From: Gammaproteobacteria bacterium
GTDB taxonomy: Bacteria > Pseudomonadota > Gammaproteobacteria > Pseudomonadales > Azotimanducaceae
Direction of reading: 5' to 3'
DNA length: 64,000 bases
NCBI GenBank assembly: GCA_030425195.1
Contig: JAUIAV010000003.1
Location: forward strand, 218,091-282,090
In this document: positions 17,672 to 26,460 of the stretch, one piece after another
Layout: each line of letters starts with the position of its first letter
Position numbering within the stretch: position 1 is the stretch's first letter
The notes under the pieces: model-generated
The model's database searches: none
Seen by the model: the letters and a program-made list of their open reading frames with translations, nothing else
What the model was told of the DNA's origin: nothing
Position numbers and translations under genes: made by a program

Positions 17672-19195
17672 ATGTATCCCGGACACTGGGCGCAAATCAA
17701 TGGGGACTCGCCCGCCCTCATCATGGCCGGTACGGGTGAGCGGATGAGCTGGCAGATGCTGGACGACCGCTCGAATCAGATCGCCCGGCTGCTGCGCGAC
17801 TGCGGGCTCGACACCGGCGATCATGTGGCTCTGATCATGGAGAACCGGATCGACTACCTGGCCGTGGGCTGGGCTGCATTCCGCTCCGGCCTCTACATCA
17901 CCTGCATCAACCGCTATCTCACCGCCGAGGAGGCGGCCTATATCGTCGAGGACTCCGGATCCCGGGTCCTGATCGCATCGGCAGCCGTCATCGACCCGGC
18001 CGAGCTGGCAGCGGAGATCCCCAACTGCCCGAACCGGTTTCTCGCCGGCGGCGAGGCACAGGGCTGGAGGACGTTCGAAACCGCGGTTACCGCGATGGAT
18101 GCAGAGCCGCTGCCGGAAGAGCCCATGGGAGATTCGATGCTCTACAGCTCCGGGACGACCGGCCGGCCGAAAGGCATCAAACGCCCCCTCTCCGGACTCA
18201 GCGTCGCACAGGGCATTCCCGGTGTGGATCAGGCCGGTCCCTACGGCTTCGACGAGCACAGCATCTATCTGTCGCCCGCGCCTCTCTATCATGCGGCACC
18301 GTTCGGCTACTGCATGCGCACGCTGGCCCTCGGCGGCACCGTGGTGATCATGGAGAAGTTCGACCCGGAGCTGGCCCTCGAATATCTGGACCGGTACCGG
18401 ATCACCCACAGCCAGTGGGTGCCCACGATGTTCGTGCGCATGCTCAAGCTCCCTGAGGCGGTCCGCAGCGGCTACGATCTTTCCAGCCACCGGTGCGCAA
18501 TCCACGCCGCCGCGCCCTGCCCGGTGGAGATCAAGAAACAGATGATGGACTGGTGGGGGCCCATCATCTGGGAGTACTACGCGGGTACGGAACGCAACGG
18601 CTCCACGGTGATCTCGCCCCGGGAATGGCTGGCCCACCCCGGCTCCGTTGGCAGAGCCAGGAGCGGTGTGATCCATATCTGTGACGAGGAAGGTACCGAG
18701 CTGTCGCCCGGGGACTCCGGCCTCATCTACTTCGAGCAGCCCGTTCGTCCGTTCGTTTATCACAACGCGCCGGAAAAGACAGCGGAGTCCGCACACCCCG
18801 AGCACGAGAACTGGACTGCGCTCGGCGACGTGGGCTATCTGGACGAAGACGGCTATCTGTACCTCACCGACCGGAAGGCTTTCATGATCATCTCCGGTGG
18901 CGTGAACATCTATCCCAGAGAGATCGAGGATGCCCTCATCCTGCACGACAAGGTGACGGACGTTGCCGTGTTCGGCATCCCGAATCCGGACTTCGGCGAA
19001 GAGGTGAAAGCCGTGGTCCAGCCGGCGCCCGGGGTCACGGCAGATGGTGCCTTTGCCGACGCGCTCCTCGTCTTCGCCCGCGAGCATCTGGCCGCCTACA
19101 AGGTGCCGAGGTCCATCGATTTCATTTCGGAGCTGCCGAGGCTGCCTACCGGGAAGCTGTACAAACGCGTGCTGCGCGAGAAGTACTGGACATGA
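17672..19195 (+). CDS. AMP-forming acyl-CoA synthetase/ligase
   Basis: A 507-residue ANL-superfamily enzyme. The P-loop-like A3 motif is YSSGTTGRPKGIKR (about 157-170), A5 is WEYYAGTERNG, A7-A8 is LGDVGYLDEDGYLYLTDRK followed by MIISGGVNIYPREIE, and the A10 lysine is in LPTGKLYKRVLRE. It activates a carboxylic acid with ATP and CoA in the cytoplasm. It is divergent from the CoA-transferase operon across 107 bases and probably feeds the same pathway. An upstream GAGGTAGG may serve as ribosome site. Confidence 0.94.
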   Translation: MYPGHWAQINGDSPALIMAGTGERMSWQMLDDRSNQIARLLRDCGLDTGDHVALIMENRIDYLAVGWAAFRSGLYITCINRYLTAEEAAYIVEDSGSRVLIASAAVIDPAELAAEIPNCPNRFLAGGEAQGWRTFETAVTAMDAEPLPEEPMGDSMLYSSGTTGRPKGIKRPLSGLSVAQGIPGVDQAGPYGFDEHSIYLSPAPLYHAAPFGYCMRTLALGGTVVIMEKFDPELALEYLDRYRITHSQWVPTMFVRMLKLPEAVRSGYDLSSHRCAIHAAAPCPVEIKKQMMDWWGPIIWEYYAGTERNGSTVISPREWLAHPGSVGRARSGVIHICDEEGTELSPGDSGLIYFEQPVRPFVYHNAPEKTAESAHPEHENWTALGDVGYLDEDGYLYLTDRKAFMIISGGVNIYPREIEDALILHDKVTDVAVFGIPNPDFGEEVKAVVQPAPGVTADGAFADALLVFAREHLAAYKVPRSIDFISELPRLPTGKLYKRVLREKYWT

Positions 19196-19238
19196 CCTCA
19201 ACGCCTGTTCGATGTCTATTCCGGCAACCGGTGCGGCG

Positions 19239-19267
19239 TTGGCGTTTTCGAAGCAACCCAGTATGAT
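19239..19267 (+). promoter_or_regulatory. Candidate sigma-70 promoter for the envelope-protein operon
   Basis: TTGGCG (19239-19244) and TATGAT (19262-19267) are separated by exactly 17 bases, matching the consensus at 4/6 and 5/6 positions. It lies 44 bases after the acyl-CoA synthetase stop and would give a leader of roughly 105 bases before the ATG at 19378. Seen in the sequence only. Confidence 0.5.
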
Positions 19268-19316
19268 GCCGACCGCGCCATCGACGGCGCAGAGGGGTTT
19301 TCAATTTGCACTTTTC

Positions 19317-19340
19317 TGCACGAAGATTTGCACGAAGAGA
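19317..19340 (+). repeat. Two tandem 12-base direct repeats in the leader of the MipA-like gene
   Basis: TGCACGAAGATT and TGCACGAAGAGA lie head to tail, with a partial third copy (TTTGCAC) just upstream near 19306. They fall between the candidate promoter and the start codon, so they could bind a regulator or affect the messenger leader. Confidence 0.55.
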
Positions 19341-19377
19341 TCGGGTGCGACCGGGCGGCAACGGATAGATATCGCCT

Positions 19378-20814
19378 ATGACTCGTCGAACTCAGGCCGG
19401 CTGGGTACGCATCGCCCTGCCCGCGACGCTTCTGATCTCCCTGCTCACTTCGCTGCTTGCGTCCCCTTCTGCCTGGTCCAACTGGCTCCTGACGCAGACA
19501 CCTTTCCATGACGCCGAGCCCGGCTCCGTCGGCATCGGCTACGCGGCCAGATTCGGTCAGAGCCCCTACGTGGGCCTCGACAACATCGGCAGCACCTACA
19601 ACGAATACAAGTACGACCTGGTCCCCCTGTACCTGTACGAAGGCGACTATCTGTTCGCCCACGGCACCGAGTGGGGCGTGCACCTCCTGCGGGATCATCC
19701 GGTCTTCAACGTCGATCTGATCGGCCGGTACCGGTTCGACCGGCTGCAGGTGGACTCCAGCGAGATCTTCGATGGCATGGAGGACCGCAAACAGACCGTG
19801 GACGGAGGCATCGCCGCCTCCATCGAGGGTGGCTGGGGTGAGCTGCACTTCTCCGCCGTCACCGACCTGATGGATCGCCACAACGGCGAAGAGCTGGAGC
19901 TGACGTATCTCTATTCCTGGGAACGGGGCAGATGGACGCTGGCACCCTCCGTGGGCTTCTTCTATCAGAGCGCCGATCTCACCGACTACTACTACGGGGT
20001 CCGCCCGGAGGAAGCGACAGCTGACCGTCCGGCCTATGCGCCCGGCAGTGCCTACAACTGGCGGGCAGGACTGAACGTCACCTACCACTGGATGCCGAGC
20101 TGGCATCTGTTCGCGAATCTCTCCTACGAGTGGCTGGACGGCAACATCGAAGACAGCCCCATCGTTGACAGGAGCGAGCTGTTCGCCGCCTACTTCGGAA
20201 TCTCCTGGTCGCTCGGCAACGCCAAACATGTGGAGACGCGCAAGGAGGGCACCAAGCTCTGGAGCTGGCGCGTGAACGCCGGCTATACGGTGGACGACAC
20301 TTTCTCCCAGGTGCTGGTGGGCAACTTCAAGCAGCACGATGAGATCGACACCTATGCGGTGGGGTTCACTCTGGGACGGCTGCTCAAGGACGGCAAGCGC
20401 GGAGACGTCTGGGCCCGTTTCTCCATCAACCGCCGGCTGGAGAACGACTTCCAGGATGATTTCAACGAGTATGTGGCCTATGTGATGGCCATCGGCTCCG
20501 GCTACGCACCCTGGACCAACAGAGAGGTATTCCGGTTCGGTTTCGGTCTGGGCGTGTCCTACGCGGAGAAAGTACCGGCCGTCGAGCAGTACAAGCAGGG
20601 CAAACGCGGGGAACAGACCAGCCACTGGCTGAACTACATGGAAGCGATGGTGGACTTCCCCTTCCGGACCCTGTTCGGTCAACGGGGCACGGAAGACTGC
20701 TATCTGGGTTTCTCGCTCATTCACCGCTCCGGCATCTTCGGACGCGCCGACATGTTCAACTCCACCCAGGGCGGATCGGAGATTCTCAACGGTCACGTGG
20801 AGTGCAAGTTCTGA
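19378..20814 (+). CDS. Outer-membrane barrel: MipA/OmpV-like region plus PagL/acyloxyacyl-hydrolase-like C-terminus
   Basis: A 478-residue exported protein with a signal peptide (about 1-34, cleavage near SAWS). Residues about 60-270 resemble MipA/OmpV barrels: YVGLDNIGSTYNEYKYDL, GTEWGVHLLRDHPVFNVDL, and a run of aromatic-rich strands. MipA proteins are usually about 250 residues. The extra 200 residues form more amphipathic strands, ending GFSLIHRSGIFGRADM...GGSEILNGHVECKF. The H449-x-S451 pair and nearby E468 recall the His/Ser/Glu site of lipid A deacylases such as PagL, but that assignment is inferred. The terminal Phe fits barrel assembly. Its stop overlaps the start of the SYLF lipoprotein by one base. 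Confidence 0.75.
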   Translation: MTRRTQAGWVRIALPATLLISLLTSLLASPSAWSNWLLTQTPFHDAEPGSVGIGYAARFGQSPYVGLDNIGSTYNEYKYDLVPLYLYEGDYLFAHGTEWGVHLLRDHPVFNVDLIGRYRFDRLQVDSSEIFDGMEDRKQTVDGGIAASIEGGWGELHFSAVTDLMDRHNGEELELTYLYSWERGRWTLAPSVGFFYQSADLTDYYYGVRPEEATADRPAYAPGSAYNWRAGLNVTYHWMPSWHLFANLSYEWLDGNIEDSPIVDRSELFAAYFGISWSLGNAKHVETRKEGTKLWSWRVNAGYTVDDTFSQVLVGNFKQHDEIDTYAVGFTLGRLLKDGKRGDVWARFSINRRLENDFQDDFNEYVAYVMAIGSGYAPWTNREVFRFGFGLGVSYAEKVPAVEQYKQGKRGEQTSHWLNYMEAMVDFPFRTLFGQRGTEDCYLGFSLIHRSGIFGRADMFNSTQGGSEILNGHVECKF

Positions 20815-21362
20815 TGGGCCGCCACCCCGCCCTGCTCTGTATCACGCTCGCCGTTCTGGCCGCCGGCGGCTGCGCCATGAAGACCATTCCGCGGCAGGAG
20901 CTCGCGGACGAGAAGGTGAGCGGCGTGCTCACCTCTCTGACCGAGTTCAGGAAAGAAGCGCGCCTCGCGCGTTTCTTCGACGAAGCCGAGGTGATTGCCG
21001 TATATCCCTGGAGCTTCCGGGGTGCCTCGGGCGTCGGCCTCGCCTACGGCAGCGGCCTGGTGTTCGACCGGGCGGAGACGCCCATCGGCTACACGCGCAT
21101 GTACCAGATCAGCGGCGGCCCTCAGCTCGGCGCCCAGGCCTACCGTCAGATACTGTTCTTCAAAACCCGGGCAGTCTATGAGAAGTTCCGCCGTTCGCCG
21201 GCGGAGTTCGTCGGCCAGCTCAACGCCACAGCCGCCATCGTCGGGTATGCGGCCGATCCATCGTTCAACGATGAGATCGCCCTGTTCACCCAGGTGCGTG
21301 GCGGGCTTCTGCTGGAGGCATCATTTTCCAGCCATCGATACACATTCGGCGCCATCGAATAG
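20814..21362 (+). CDS. SYLF-domain (YSC84-like) lipoprotein
   Basis: A 182-residue lipoprotein: signal peptide MGRHPALLCITLAVLAAGGC with Cys20 as attachment site. The SYLF domain reads AEVIAVYPWSFRGASGVGLAYGSG, GGPQLGAQAYRQILFF, and ends GGLLLEASFSSHRYTFGA. The ATG at 20814 was preferred over an in-frame GTG at 20802 because it starts the signal peptide and overlaps the barrel gene stop (TGATG). It is probably anchored on the inner leaflet of the outer membrane, where a lipid-binding domain beside a barrel protein would make sense. It is a paralogue of the protein at 7330. Confidence 0.87.
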   Translation: MGRHPALLCITLAVLAAGGCAMKTIPRQELADEKVSGVLTSLTEFRKEARLARFFDEAEVIAVYPWSFRGASGVGLAYGSGLVFDRAETPIGYTRMYQISGGPQLGAQAYRQILFFKTRAVYEKFRRSPAEFVGQLNATAAIVGYAADPSFNDEIALFTQVRGGLLLEASFSSHRYTFGAIE

Positions 21363-21466
21363 CCCGGGCACGGGGACCGGCAGGGCTTTCAGCGCTCTGC
21401 TTCTCCGTTATCCTGTGTCTGTCACCGCTGGCCACACCGGCGGTTGCCGCAGAAGGGGGGACGGCC

Positions 21467-22111
21467 ATGGAAAACCTCATCTCCGAAATCCGCCGGGATG
21501 CCCGGGAAACCCGGCACTACACGGGCCGCGACCACCTCAAGGACTCCGTGCTCGACGCCATGCGCAGGGTCGATCGTTCCCGGTTCGTCGCACCCGGCAC
21601 CGAGCTCTATGCCTGGGAGAACCGGCCGCTGCCCATCGGCTACGGACAGACCATCTCCCAGCCGTTCATCGTCGCCCTGATGACCGATCTGCTGGATCTG
21701 GAGTCCGGACACAGGGTGCTCGAGCTCGGAACCGGATCCGGCTATCAGGCTGCCGTGCTTTCCGAGCTCGCCGCGGAAGTGTTCACCATCGAGATCGTCC
21801 CGGAGCTCGCGGAGAGCGCGGCGTCCCTGCTCGAGGCGCTCGGCTACGACAACGTCAGCGTCCGGGCAGGTGACGGCTGGCATGGCTGGCCGGAAGCGGC
21901 GCCGTTCGACCGGATCATCGTCACCGCGGTCGGTGAGGAGATCCCGCCCGCGCTCATTGAACAGCTGGCCGTGGGCGGGCGCATGGTGATGCCCATCGGT
22001 CCGCGGCATGGCGGCCAGAATCTCACGGTGATCGACAGAACCGAATCCGGAATCGAGCGTACCCAGGTGTTGCCCGTGCAGTTCGTGCCCATCACCCGGT
22101 CCGACGATTGA
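21467..22111 (+). CDS. pcm: Protein-L-isoaspartate O-methyltransferase, probably periplasmic type
   Basis: A 214-residue PIMT: RPLPIGYGQTISQPFIVALM, the SAM-binding VLELGTGSGYQAAVLSEL, GDGWHGWPEAAPFDRIIVTA and GGRMVMPIGPR. It methylates isoaspartyl residues in damaged proteins. The ATG at 21467 has a purine-rich AAGGGGGG upstream. However, the frame is open upstream and codons from 21359 encode a convincing signal peptide (ALCFSVILCLSPLATPAVAAE), which a sub-group of periplasmic PIMTs has. No ATG, GTG or TTG precedes it; the first possible codon is ATA overlapping the SYLF stop. Whether the protein is exported therefore remains open. Confidence 0.92.
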   Translation: MENLISEIRRDARETRHYTGRDHLKDSVLDAMRRVDRSRFVAPGTELYAWENRPLPIGYGQTISQPFIVALMTDLLDLESGHRVLELGTGSGYQAAVLSELAAEVFTIEIVPELAESAASLLEALGYDNVSVRAGDGWHGWPEAAPFDRIIVTAVGEEIPPALIEQLAVGGRMVMPIGPRHGGQNLTVIDRTESGIERTQVLPVQFVPITRSDD

Positions 22112-23037
22112 GCACCGCCTCCCCCGGGGCCGAGCGCCCGGCGTCCACCGACAGACGGCCGCACATGGACGCCTTCGGTGCCGGTCTGCTGATCGGCTTC
22201 AACGTGCTGCTGGGTCTCAATCAGGCCCTGGTGAAGCTGGTCAACGCGGGATTCTCACCCGTCTTCCAGGCCGGGCTGCGCTCCGCCTGTGCGTTCCTGC
22301 CCGTGCTGCTCTACGCGATCTGGGCCAACAAGCGACTGTCGATACGCGATGGCACGCTCGGCCCCGGACTCATGAACGGAATCCTGTTCTCCGGTGAATT
22401 CTGCCTTCTGTTCCTCGCTCTGGATCTGACCAGCGTCTCCCGGGTGTCTCTGTTCTTCTACACCATGCCTCTGTGGGTAGCGGTGGGCGCGCACTTTCTG
22501 CTTCCGGGTGAACGGCTCTCCGGCCGAAAGGCGCTCGGCCTCGCCATCGCTTTCGGTGGTATCGCCCTCGCTCTGCTCTCCGGCGACGGAAGCGGGACCG
22601 GGATGGGCACGCAGCAGTGGCTGGGTGACGCGCTCGCCCTGCTCGCCTCCCTGTGCTGGGCCGGCATTGCCCTGCTCGCCCGCACCACGCGCCTCGCGGA
22701 CACGTCACCCGAGATGAACCTGCTCTACCAGCTGGCAGTGTCGGCCGTTGTGGTGATCCCACTGGCTTTCTGGCTCGGCGACACCATCAGATCGCCGACG
22801 CCGGCCATTCTCGGCATGTTCGCCTTCCAGGTGCTCGTGATCGTCGCCATCGGCTTTGTGGTCTGGTTCTGGATTCTGTCGGTGTATCCCGCCACGAGCA
22901 TGGCCTCGTTCAGTCTGCTGACCCCCGTGTTCGGCGTCTTCTTCGGCTGGCTGATTTTCGACGACGCGCTGACCCCGCCGTTCTTCGCCGCCCTGGTCCT
23001 GGTAGGTGCGGGGCTCGTGCTGGTCAATCGGAGCTGA
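22108..23037 (+). CDS. EamA/DMT-family transporter
   Basis: About 10 hydrophobic helices in 309 residues with two EamA repeats. The first starts FGAGLLIGFNVLLGLNQALVK and the second WLGDALALLASLCWAGIALLAR. Members export metabolites or amino acids across the inner membrane. The TTG at 22108 overlaps the PIMT stop by four bases. An ATG at 22165 (MDAFGAGLLIG) starts right at the first helix and is an equally good choice. It belongs to the envelope-gene run. Confidence 0.88.
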   Translation: MSTASPGAERPASTDRRPHMDAFGAGLLIGFNVLLGLNQALVKLVNAGFSPVFQAGLRSACAFLPVLLYAIWANKRLSIRDGTLGPGLMNGILFSGEFCLLFLALDLTSVSRVSLFFYTMPLWVAVGAHFLLPGERLSGRKALGLAIAFGGIALALLSGDGSGTGMGTQQWLGDALALLASLCWAGIALLARTTRLADTSPEMNLLYQLAVSAVVVIPLAFWLGDTIRSPTPAILGMFAFQVLVIVAIGFVVWFWILSVYPATSMASFSLLTPVFGVFFGWLIFDDALTPPFFAALVLVGAGLVLVNRS

Positions 23038-23040
23038 CCC

Positions 23041-24015
23041 GTGCAGGCCATCACATACTCCGCCTACGGGCCGCCCGAGGTACTCACCCTTTCACAGCTG
23101 CCCGAGCCCGTTCCGGCGGACGACGAGCTGCTCATCCGGGTCCGGGCGGCGGAAGCCACCAAATCCGATTGCGAGATGCGCAGCTTCCGCTACCCGGTGA
23201 AGTGGTTCTGGCTGCCCATGCGCATCGTCCTGGGGATGAGAAAACCGAAACGGCCGGTGCTCGGCTTCTACTTTGCAGGCGAAGTCGCCGCCATCGGCGC
23301 CCGCGTGACCGGCTTCTCCGTCGGCGATGCGGTCTATGGCTCCTCTCAGCTCAGACTCGGCGCCTACGCGCAATATCTCACCGTGCCGGTACGGTATCCC
23401 ATCGCGGCCAAACCGGCGGGGATGTCGTTCGCGGATGCGGCCGCCGTACCGCTGGGCGGTTTCAATGCCCTCCACTTCATGCGTCTTGCCCGCCTTGCAC
23501 CCGGCAGCTCGCTGCTGATCAACGGGGCCGGCGGCAGCATCGGCACCCACGCCATCCAGATTGCCCGGGATGCGGGTGCGAGGGTCACCGCGGTGGACCG
23601 CGCCGACAAGGAAGCCGCGCTGCGTGATTTCGGTGCGGATGAATTCATCGACTACCGGGCCACCGATTTCACCCGGAGTGGAAACCGGTACGACGTGATC
23701 TTCGACATGGTGCCGGGCAGTTCGTACCGCGCCTGTCTGCGGGTGCTGAACGAGGGCGGCCGCTACCTCTCGGGCAATCCCCGGCTCACGACCATGATCC
23801 GGACACCGCTCACAAACCGGTTCACGGACAGAAAGGCCAGCTTTGCCTTCGCACCCGAAACGGCAGAGGCCCTGAAGGAGCTCGCCGGAATGATCGATGA
23901 CGGCAGGCTGAGATCCATCGTGGATCGGACCTACCCGCTGGCAGAGGCGGCAGAAGCACACCGGCAGGTGGAAGCGGAAGCCCGGGTCGGCGCCATCGTT
24001 CTCGAGGCGCCCTAA
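23041..24015 (+). CDS. Zinc-independent MDR oxidoreductase (quinone-reductase-like)
   Basis: A 324-residue medium-chain dehydrogenase/reductase, GTG start. It has the N-terminal YGPPEVLTLSQLPEPVPADD, the ATKSDCEMR region lacking catalytic zinc cysteines, PVLGFYFAGEVAAIG, and the Rossmann motif LLINGAGGSIGTHAIQIAR followed by AVDRADKEAALRDFGADEFIDY. It reduces quinones or enones with NAD(P)H; the true substrate is unknown. It follows the DMT gene by three bases. Its stop overlaps the convergent heme A synthase stop region by three bases. Confidence 0.9.
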   Translation: MQAITYSAYGPPEVLTLSQLPEPVPADDELLIRVRAAEATKSDCEMRSFRYPVKWFWLPMRIVLGMRKPKRPVLGFYFAGEVAAIGARVTGFSVGDAVYGSSQLRLGAYAQYLTVPVRYPIAAKPAGMSFADAAAVPLGGFNALHFMRLARLAPGSSLLINGAGGSIGTHAIQIARDAGARVTAVDRADKEAALRDFGADEFIDYRATDFTRSGNRYDVIFDMVPGSSYRACLRVLNEGGRYLSGNPRLTTMIRTPLTNRFTDRKASFAFAPETAEALKELAGMIDDGRLRSIVDRTYPLAEAAEAHRQVEAEARVGAIVLEAP

Positions 24016-25067
24016 GCGAACGCGTTCGGGCGCCTCAGCTCATCGGCCGCATTGATCACTGCCGTGAGCAGGACCACGGCACCCGCCTGGTGCGCGGCAG
24101 CGAGTGGAATGGGTACGATCATGAGCAGCGTCGTGATTCCGAGCGCCACCTGCAGCACCACGGCTGCCAGCAGCAGGTCGAGCGCCAGGCGCACGGGACG
24201 GTCTTCCGTTCTTCGTCTTGCCGCCCACCAGAATCCGGCCACCACCGCTGCGGTTCCGACGGCCAGCAGCCGGTGATTGAACTGCACCGTGGTGATGTTC
24301 TCGAACAGGTTCCGCCAGGCCGGGTCCATGAGCAGGAGCCCGTCGGGCACCCACTGACCGTTCATGAGGGGAAAGGTATTGTAGGTGAAGCCGGCCTTGA
24401 GTCCGGCGACGAAACCGCCGGAGGTGATGGTCAGGAGAATCAGTCCCGTGAGGATGAAAGCGCCCGTGACCCAGCCCCTGGCGATCTTCACGCGATCGCG
24501 TCCGCGGAGAAGATCCAGCGCCAGCCAGAGCATGTAGGCGTAGATGAAAATGGCCAGCATCAGATGCGCGGTCAACCGGTACTGGCTGACATGCGGATCG
24601 TCCACCATCCCGGACTGGACCATGTACCAGCCCATCAGACCCTGAAGACCGCCGAGCACGAACAGGAAGGCGAGCTTCGGTACCAGAGGGCGATCGATCT
24701 GCCGGCGCACGAGGAAGTAGAGGAACGGCAATCCGAACAGCAGGCCGATGCCGCGGCCGAGCAACCGGTGGAAGTACTCGAGCCAGAAGATGTTCTTGAA
24801 CCCTTCCACATCCAGGTGACTGTTCTTCAGCCGGTATTCCGGATACTGCTGATAGAGCGAGAAGGTCTCCTCCCACTCGGCCTCCGACAGCGGCGGCAGC
24901 ACACCCATGATGGGCTCCCACTCCACCATGGAGAGCCCGGAGCCGGTGAGCCGGGTCACCCCTCCGAGCACCACCATGCAGAAAATGGTGGTGCAGCAGA
25001 TCAGCAGCCAGGCGGCGATGGCCCGGTCGTGCTGGAATGGCCGCGCCGGCAGCGGAACGTCCGTCAA
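24012..25067 (-). CDS. ctaA: Heme A synthase (COX15/CtaA family)
   Basis: A 351-residue membrane protein with eight hydrophobic helices. Diagnostic parts are CMVVLGGVTRLTGSGLSMVEW at the N-terminus, EYFHRLLGRGIGLLFG with a heme-ligating His, the LTAHLMLAIF His, VQFNHRLLAVG and the C-terminal AAHQAGAVVLLTAVI. It oxidises the C8 methyl of heme O to make heme A for aa3-type cytochrome oxidase, so the organism respires aerobically. It follows htpX by seven bases on the same strand. Confidence 0.95.
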   Translation of the reverse strand: MTDVPLPARPFQHDRAIAAWLLICCTTIFCMVVLGGVTRLTGSGLSMVEWEPIMGVLPPLSEAEWEETFSLYQQYPEYRLKNSHLDVEGFKNIFWLEYFHRLLGRGIGLLFGLPFLYFLVRRQIDRPLVPKLAFLFVLGGLQGLMGWYMVQSGMVDDPHVSQYRLTAHLMLAIFIYAYMLWLALDLLRGRDRVKIARGWVTGAFILTGLILLTITSGGFVAGLKAGFTYNTFPLMNGQWVPDGLLLMDPAWRNLFENITTVQFNHRLLAVGTAAVVAGFWWAARRRTEDRPVRLALDLLLAAVVLQVALGITTLLMIVPIPLAAAHQAGAVVLLTAVINAADELRRPNAFA

Positions 25068-25074
25068 AATCCCA

Positions 25075-25959
25075 TCAGCCCCGCTTCAGCGCTTCGATAC
25101 GCTCCTCCAGCGGCGGGTGCGAGGAGAACATGGCTCTCAAACCCTGCCGGGCCCCGGTGGAAATTCCGAAAGCGACCAGGGCATCGGGCATGGTGCTCGG
25201 CGCTTCCTGGTGGCGCTTCAGCCGCTCGAGCGCGGCGATCATCTTTGAACGGCCAGCGAGCTCCGCACCCGCGGCATCCGCCCGGAACTCCCGTTGCCGG
25301 GAGAACCACATGACGATGGCGCTGGCGAGAATGCCGAGCACGATCTCCGCAATGATGGTGGTCACCCAGTAGCCGATGCCGAGACCCTGCTCATTCTTGA
25401 GCAGCACCCGGTCCACGAAGAAGCCGGCGATCCTGGCGAGAAAGAGCACGAAGGTGTTCACCACGCCCTGAATGAGCGTCAGCGTCACCATGTCACCGTT
25501 GGCGACGTGGCCGATCTCGTGCCCCAGCACCGCTTCCACCTCGTCGGCGCTCATGTTTTCCAGCAGGCCCACGCTCACGGCTACCAGGGCTTTGTTCTTG
25601 TTTGCACCCGTGGCGAAAGCATTGGGCTCGGGTGACGGAAAGATGGCGACTTCCGGCATGCCGATACCGGCCTTCTCCGCCTGACGGGCAACGGTCTGCA
25701 CCAGCCAGCGCTCGCCTTCCGTCCGGGGCTCGGCGATCACCTGGGCCTTGGTCGACCACTTCGCGATGGCTTTCGACATCAGCAGGGACACGAAGGAACC
25801 GCCGAAACCGAGCAGCGCGCAGAAAACCAGCAGCGCCTGCAGATTCAGGTCCACGCCGTTGTTGTACAGGATGCTTTCGAAACCAAGCAGCCGGAAGGTC
25901 ATGCTCGCCAGCAGGACCACGGCCAGGTTCGTTCCCAGAAACAGCAGAATTCGCTTCAT
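25075..25959 (-). CDS. htpX: Membrane metalloprotease HtpX
   Basis: A 294-residue M48 protease. Two N-terminal helices are followed by [21 protein letters not shown], the zinc motif HEIGH at residues 147-151 within [14 protein letters not shown], two more helices, and the third ligand region [14 protein letters not shown]. HtpX degrades damaged membrane proteins and works alongside FtsH. It is upstream of ctaA by seven bases. The 97 bases before its start hold a weak inverted repeat (TCCGGGA/TCCCGGA), possibly the end of the cytochrome c transcript. Confidence 0.96.
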   Translation of the reverse strand: MKRILLFLGTNLAVVLLASMTFRLLGFESILYNNGVDLNLQALLVFCALLGFGGSFVSLLMSKAIAKWSTKAQVIAEPRTEGERWLVQTVARQAEKAGIGMPEVAIFPSPEPNAFATGANKNKALVAVSVGLLENMSADEVEAVLGHEIGHVANGDMVTLTLIQGVVNTFVLFLARIAGFFVDRVLLKNEQGLGIGYWVTTIIAEIVLGILASAIVMWFSRQREFRADAAGAELAGRSKMIAALERLKRHQEAPSTMPDALVAFGISTGARQGLRAMFSSHPPLEERIEALKRG

Positions 25960-26056
25960 GTCAGATGCCCGATGGCTCCTCGTCGTTTACCCAGAACTCA
26001 GATTCCACTCCGGGAAATGGGTTCCCTCATCCCGGAATTCAAGGCTGCCCGATCGA

Positions 26057-26449
26057 TCAGGGGTCTTCGATGGTGATGGAGGACAGAGCGTCGGTGGTGA
26101 GCGCCGTCTCTGCGTCCGGATACCGGCTGCGGGAGAAAATGTAGGCCATGATGTCAAGATACTCGTCATCCATCAGGCCACCGGGATTGGACTCCGGCAT
26201 GGAGCTGGCCATCACATCGAAGAGCACGGCAGCACTCTGCCCGTGCCAGCGCTTCAGCACCGGTCGGAAGTACTTGTTGTCGTGGCACATCAGACAGTGC
26301 TGCTCATAGAGCGCCTTCCCGGATCTGGCCTGCCCTTTCGTATAAACACCGGCCTCGGTGGTCACCCCCCCGCCGCCGGCAAGTGCGGCCGGGGCGGCCG
26401 GGAGCAGGGCCCCGGCCACCACAAAGGCGAGTCGCCTGAGTCTGCTCAT
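26057..26449 (-). CDS. Periplasmic c-type cytochrome
   Basis: A 130-residue protein with a signal peptide (about 1-24) and one heme c site, C52-L-M-C55-H56. A distal Met is available in VMASSMPESNPGG or GGLMDDEYL. The ATG at 26449 was preferred over a TTG at 26458. It begins 11 bases after the PQQ dehydrogenase stop. By analogy with other pairs it should take electrons from the quinoprotein and pass them to the respiratory chain. Confidence 0.9.
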   Translation of the reverse strand: MSRLRRLAFVVAGALLPAAPAALAGGGGVTTEAGVYTKGQARSGKALYEQHCLMCHDNKYFRPVLKRWHGQSAAVLFDVMASSMPESNPGGLMDDEYLDIMAYIFSRSRYPDAETALTTDALSSITIEDP

Positions 26450-26460
26450 ACGGAACAAGA

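Noticed and set aside
17561..19201. A 546-codon minus-strand frame opposite the acyl-CoA synthetase
   Set aside because: Antisense shadow of a complete ANL enzyme; no family pattern.
25990..26040. Weak inverted repeat between htpX and cytochrome c genes considered as a terminator
   Set aside because: Only seven pairs, a 14-base loop and no T-run, so not reported as a terminator.
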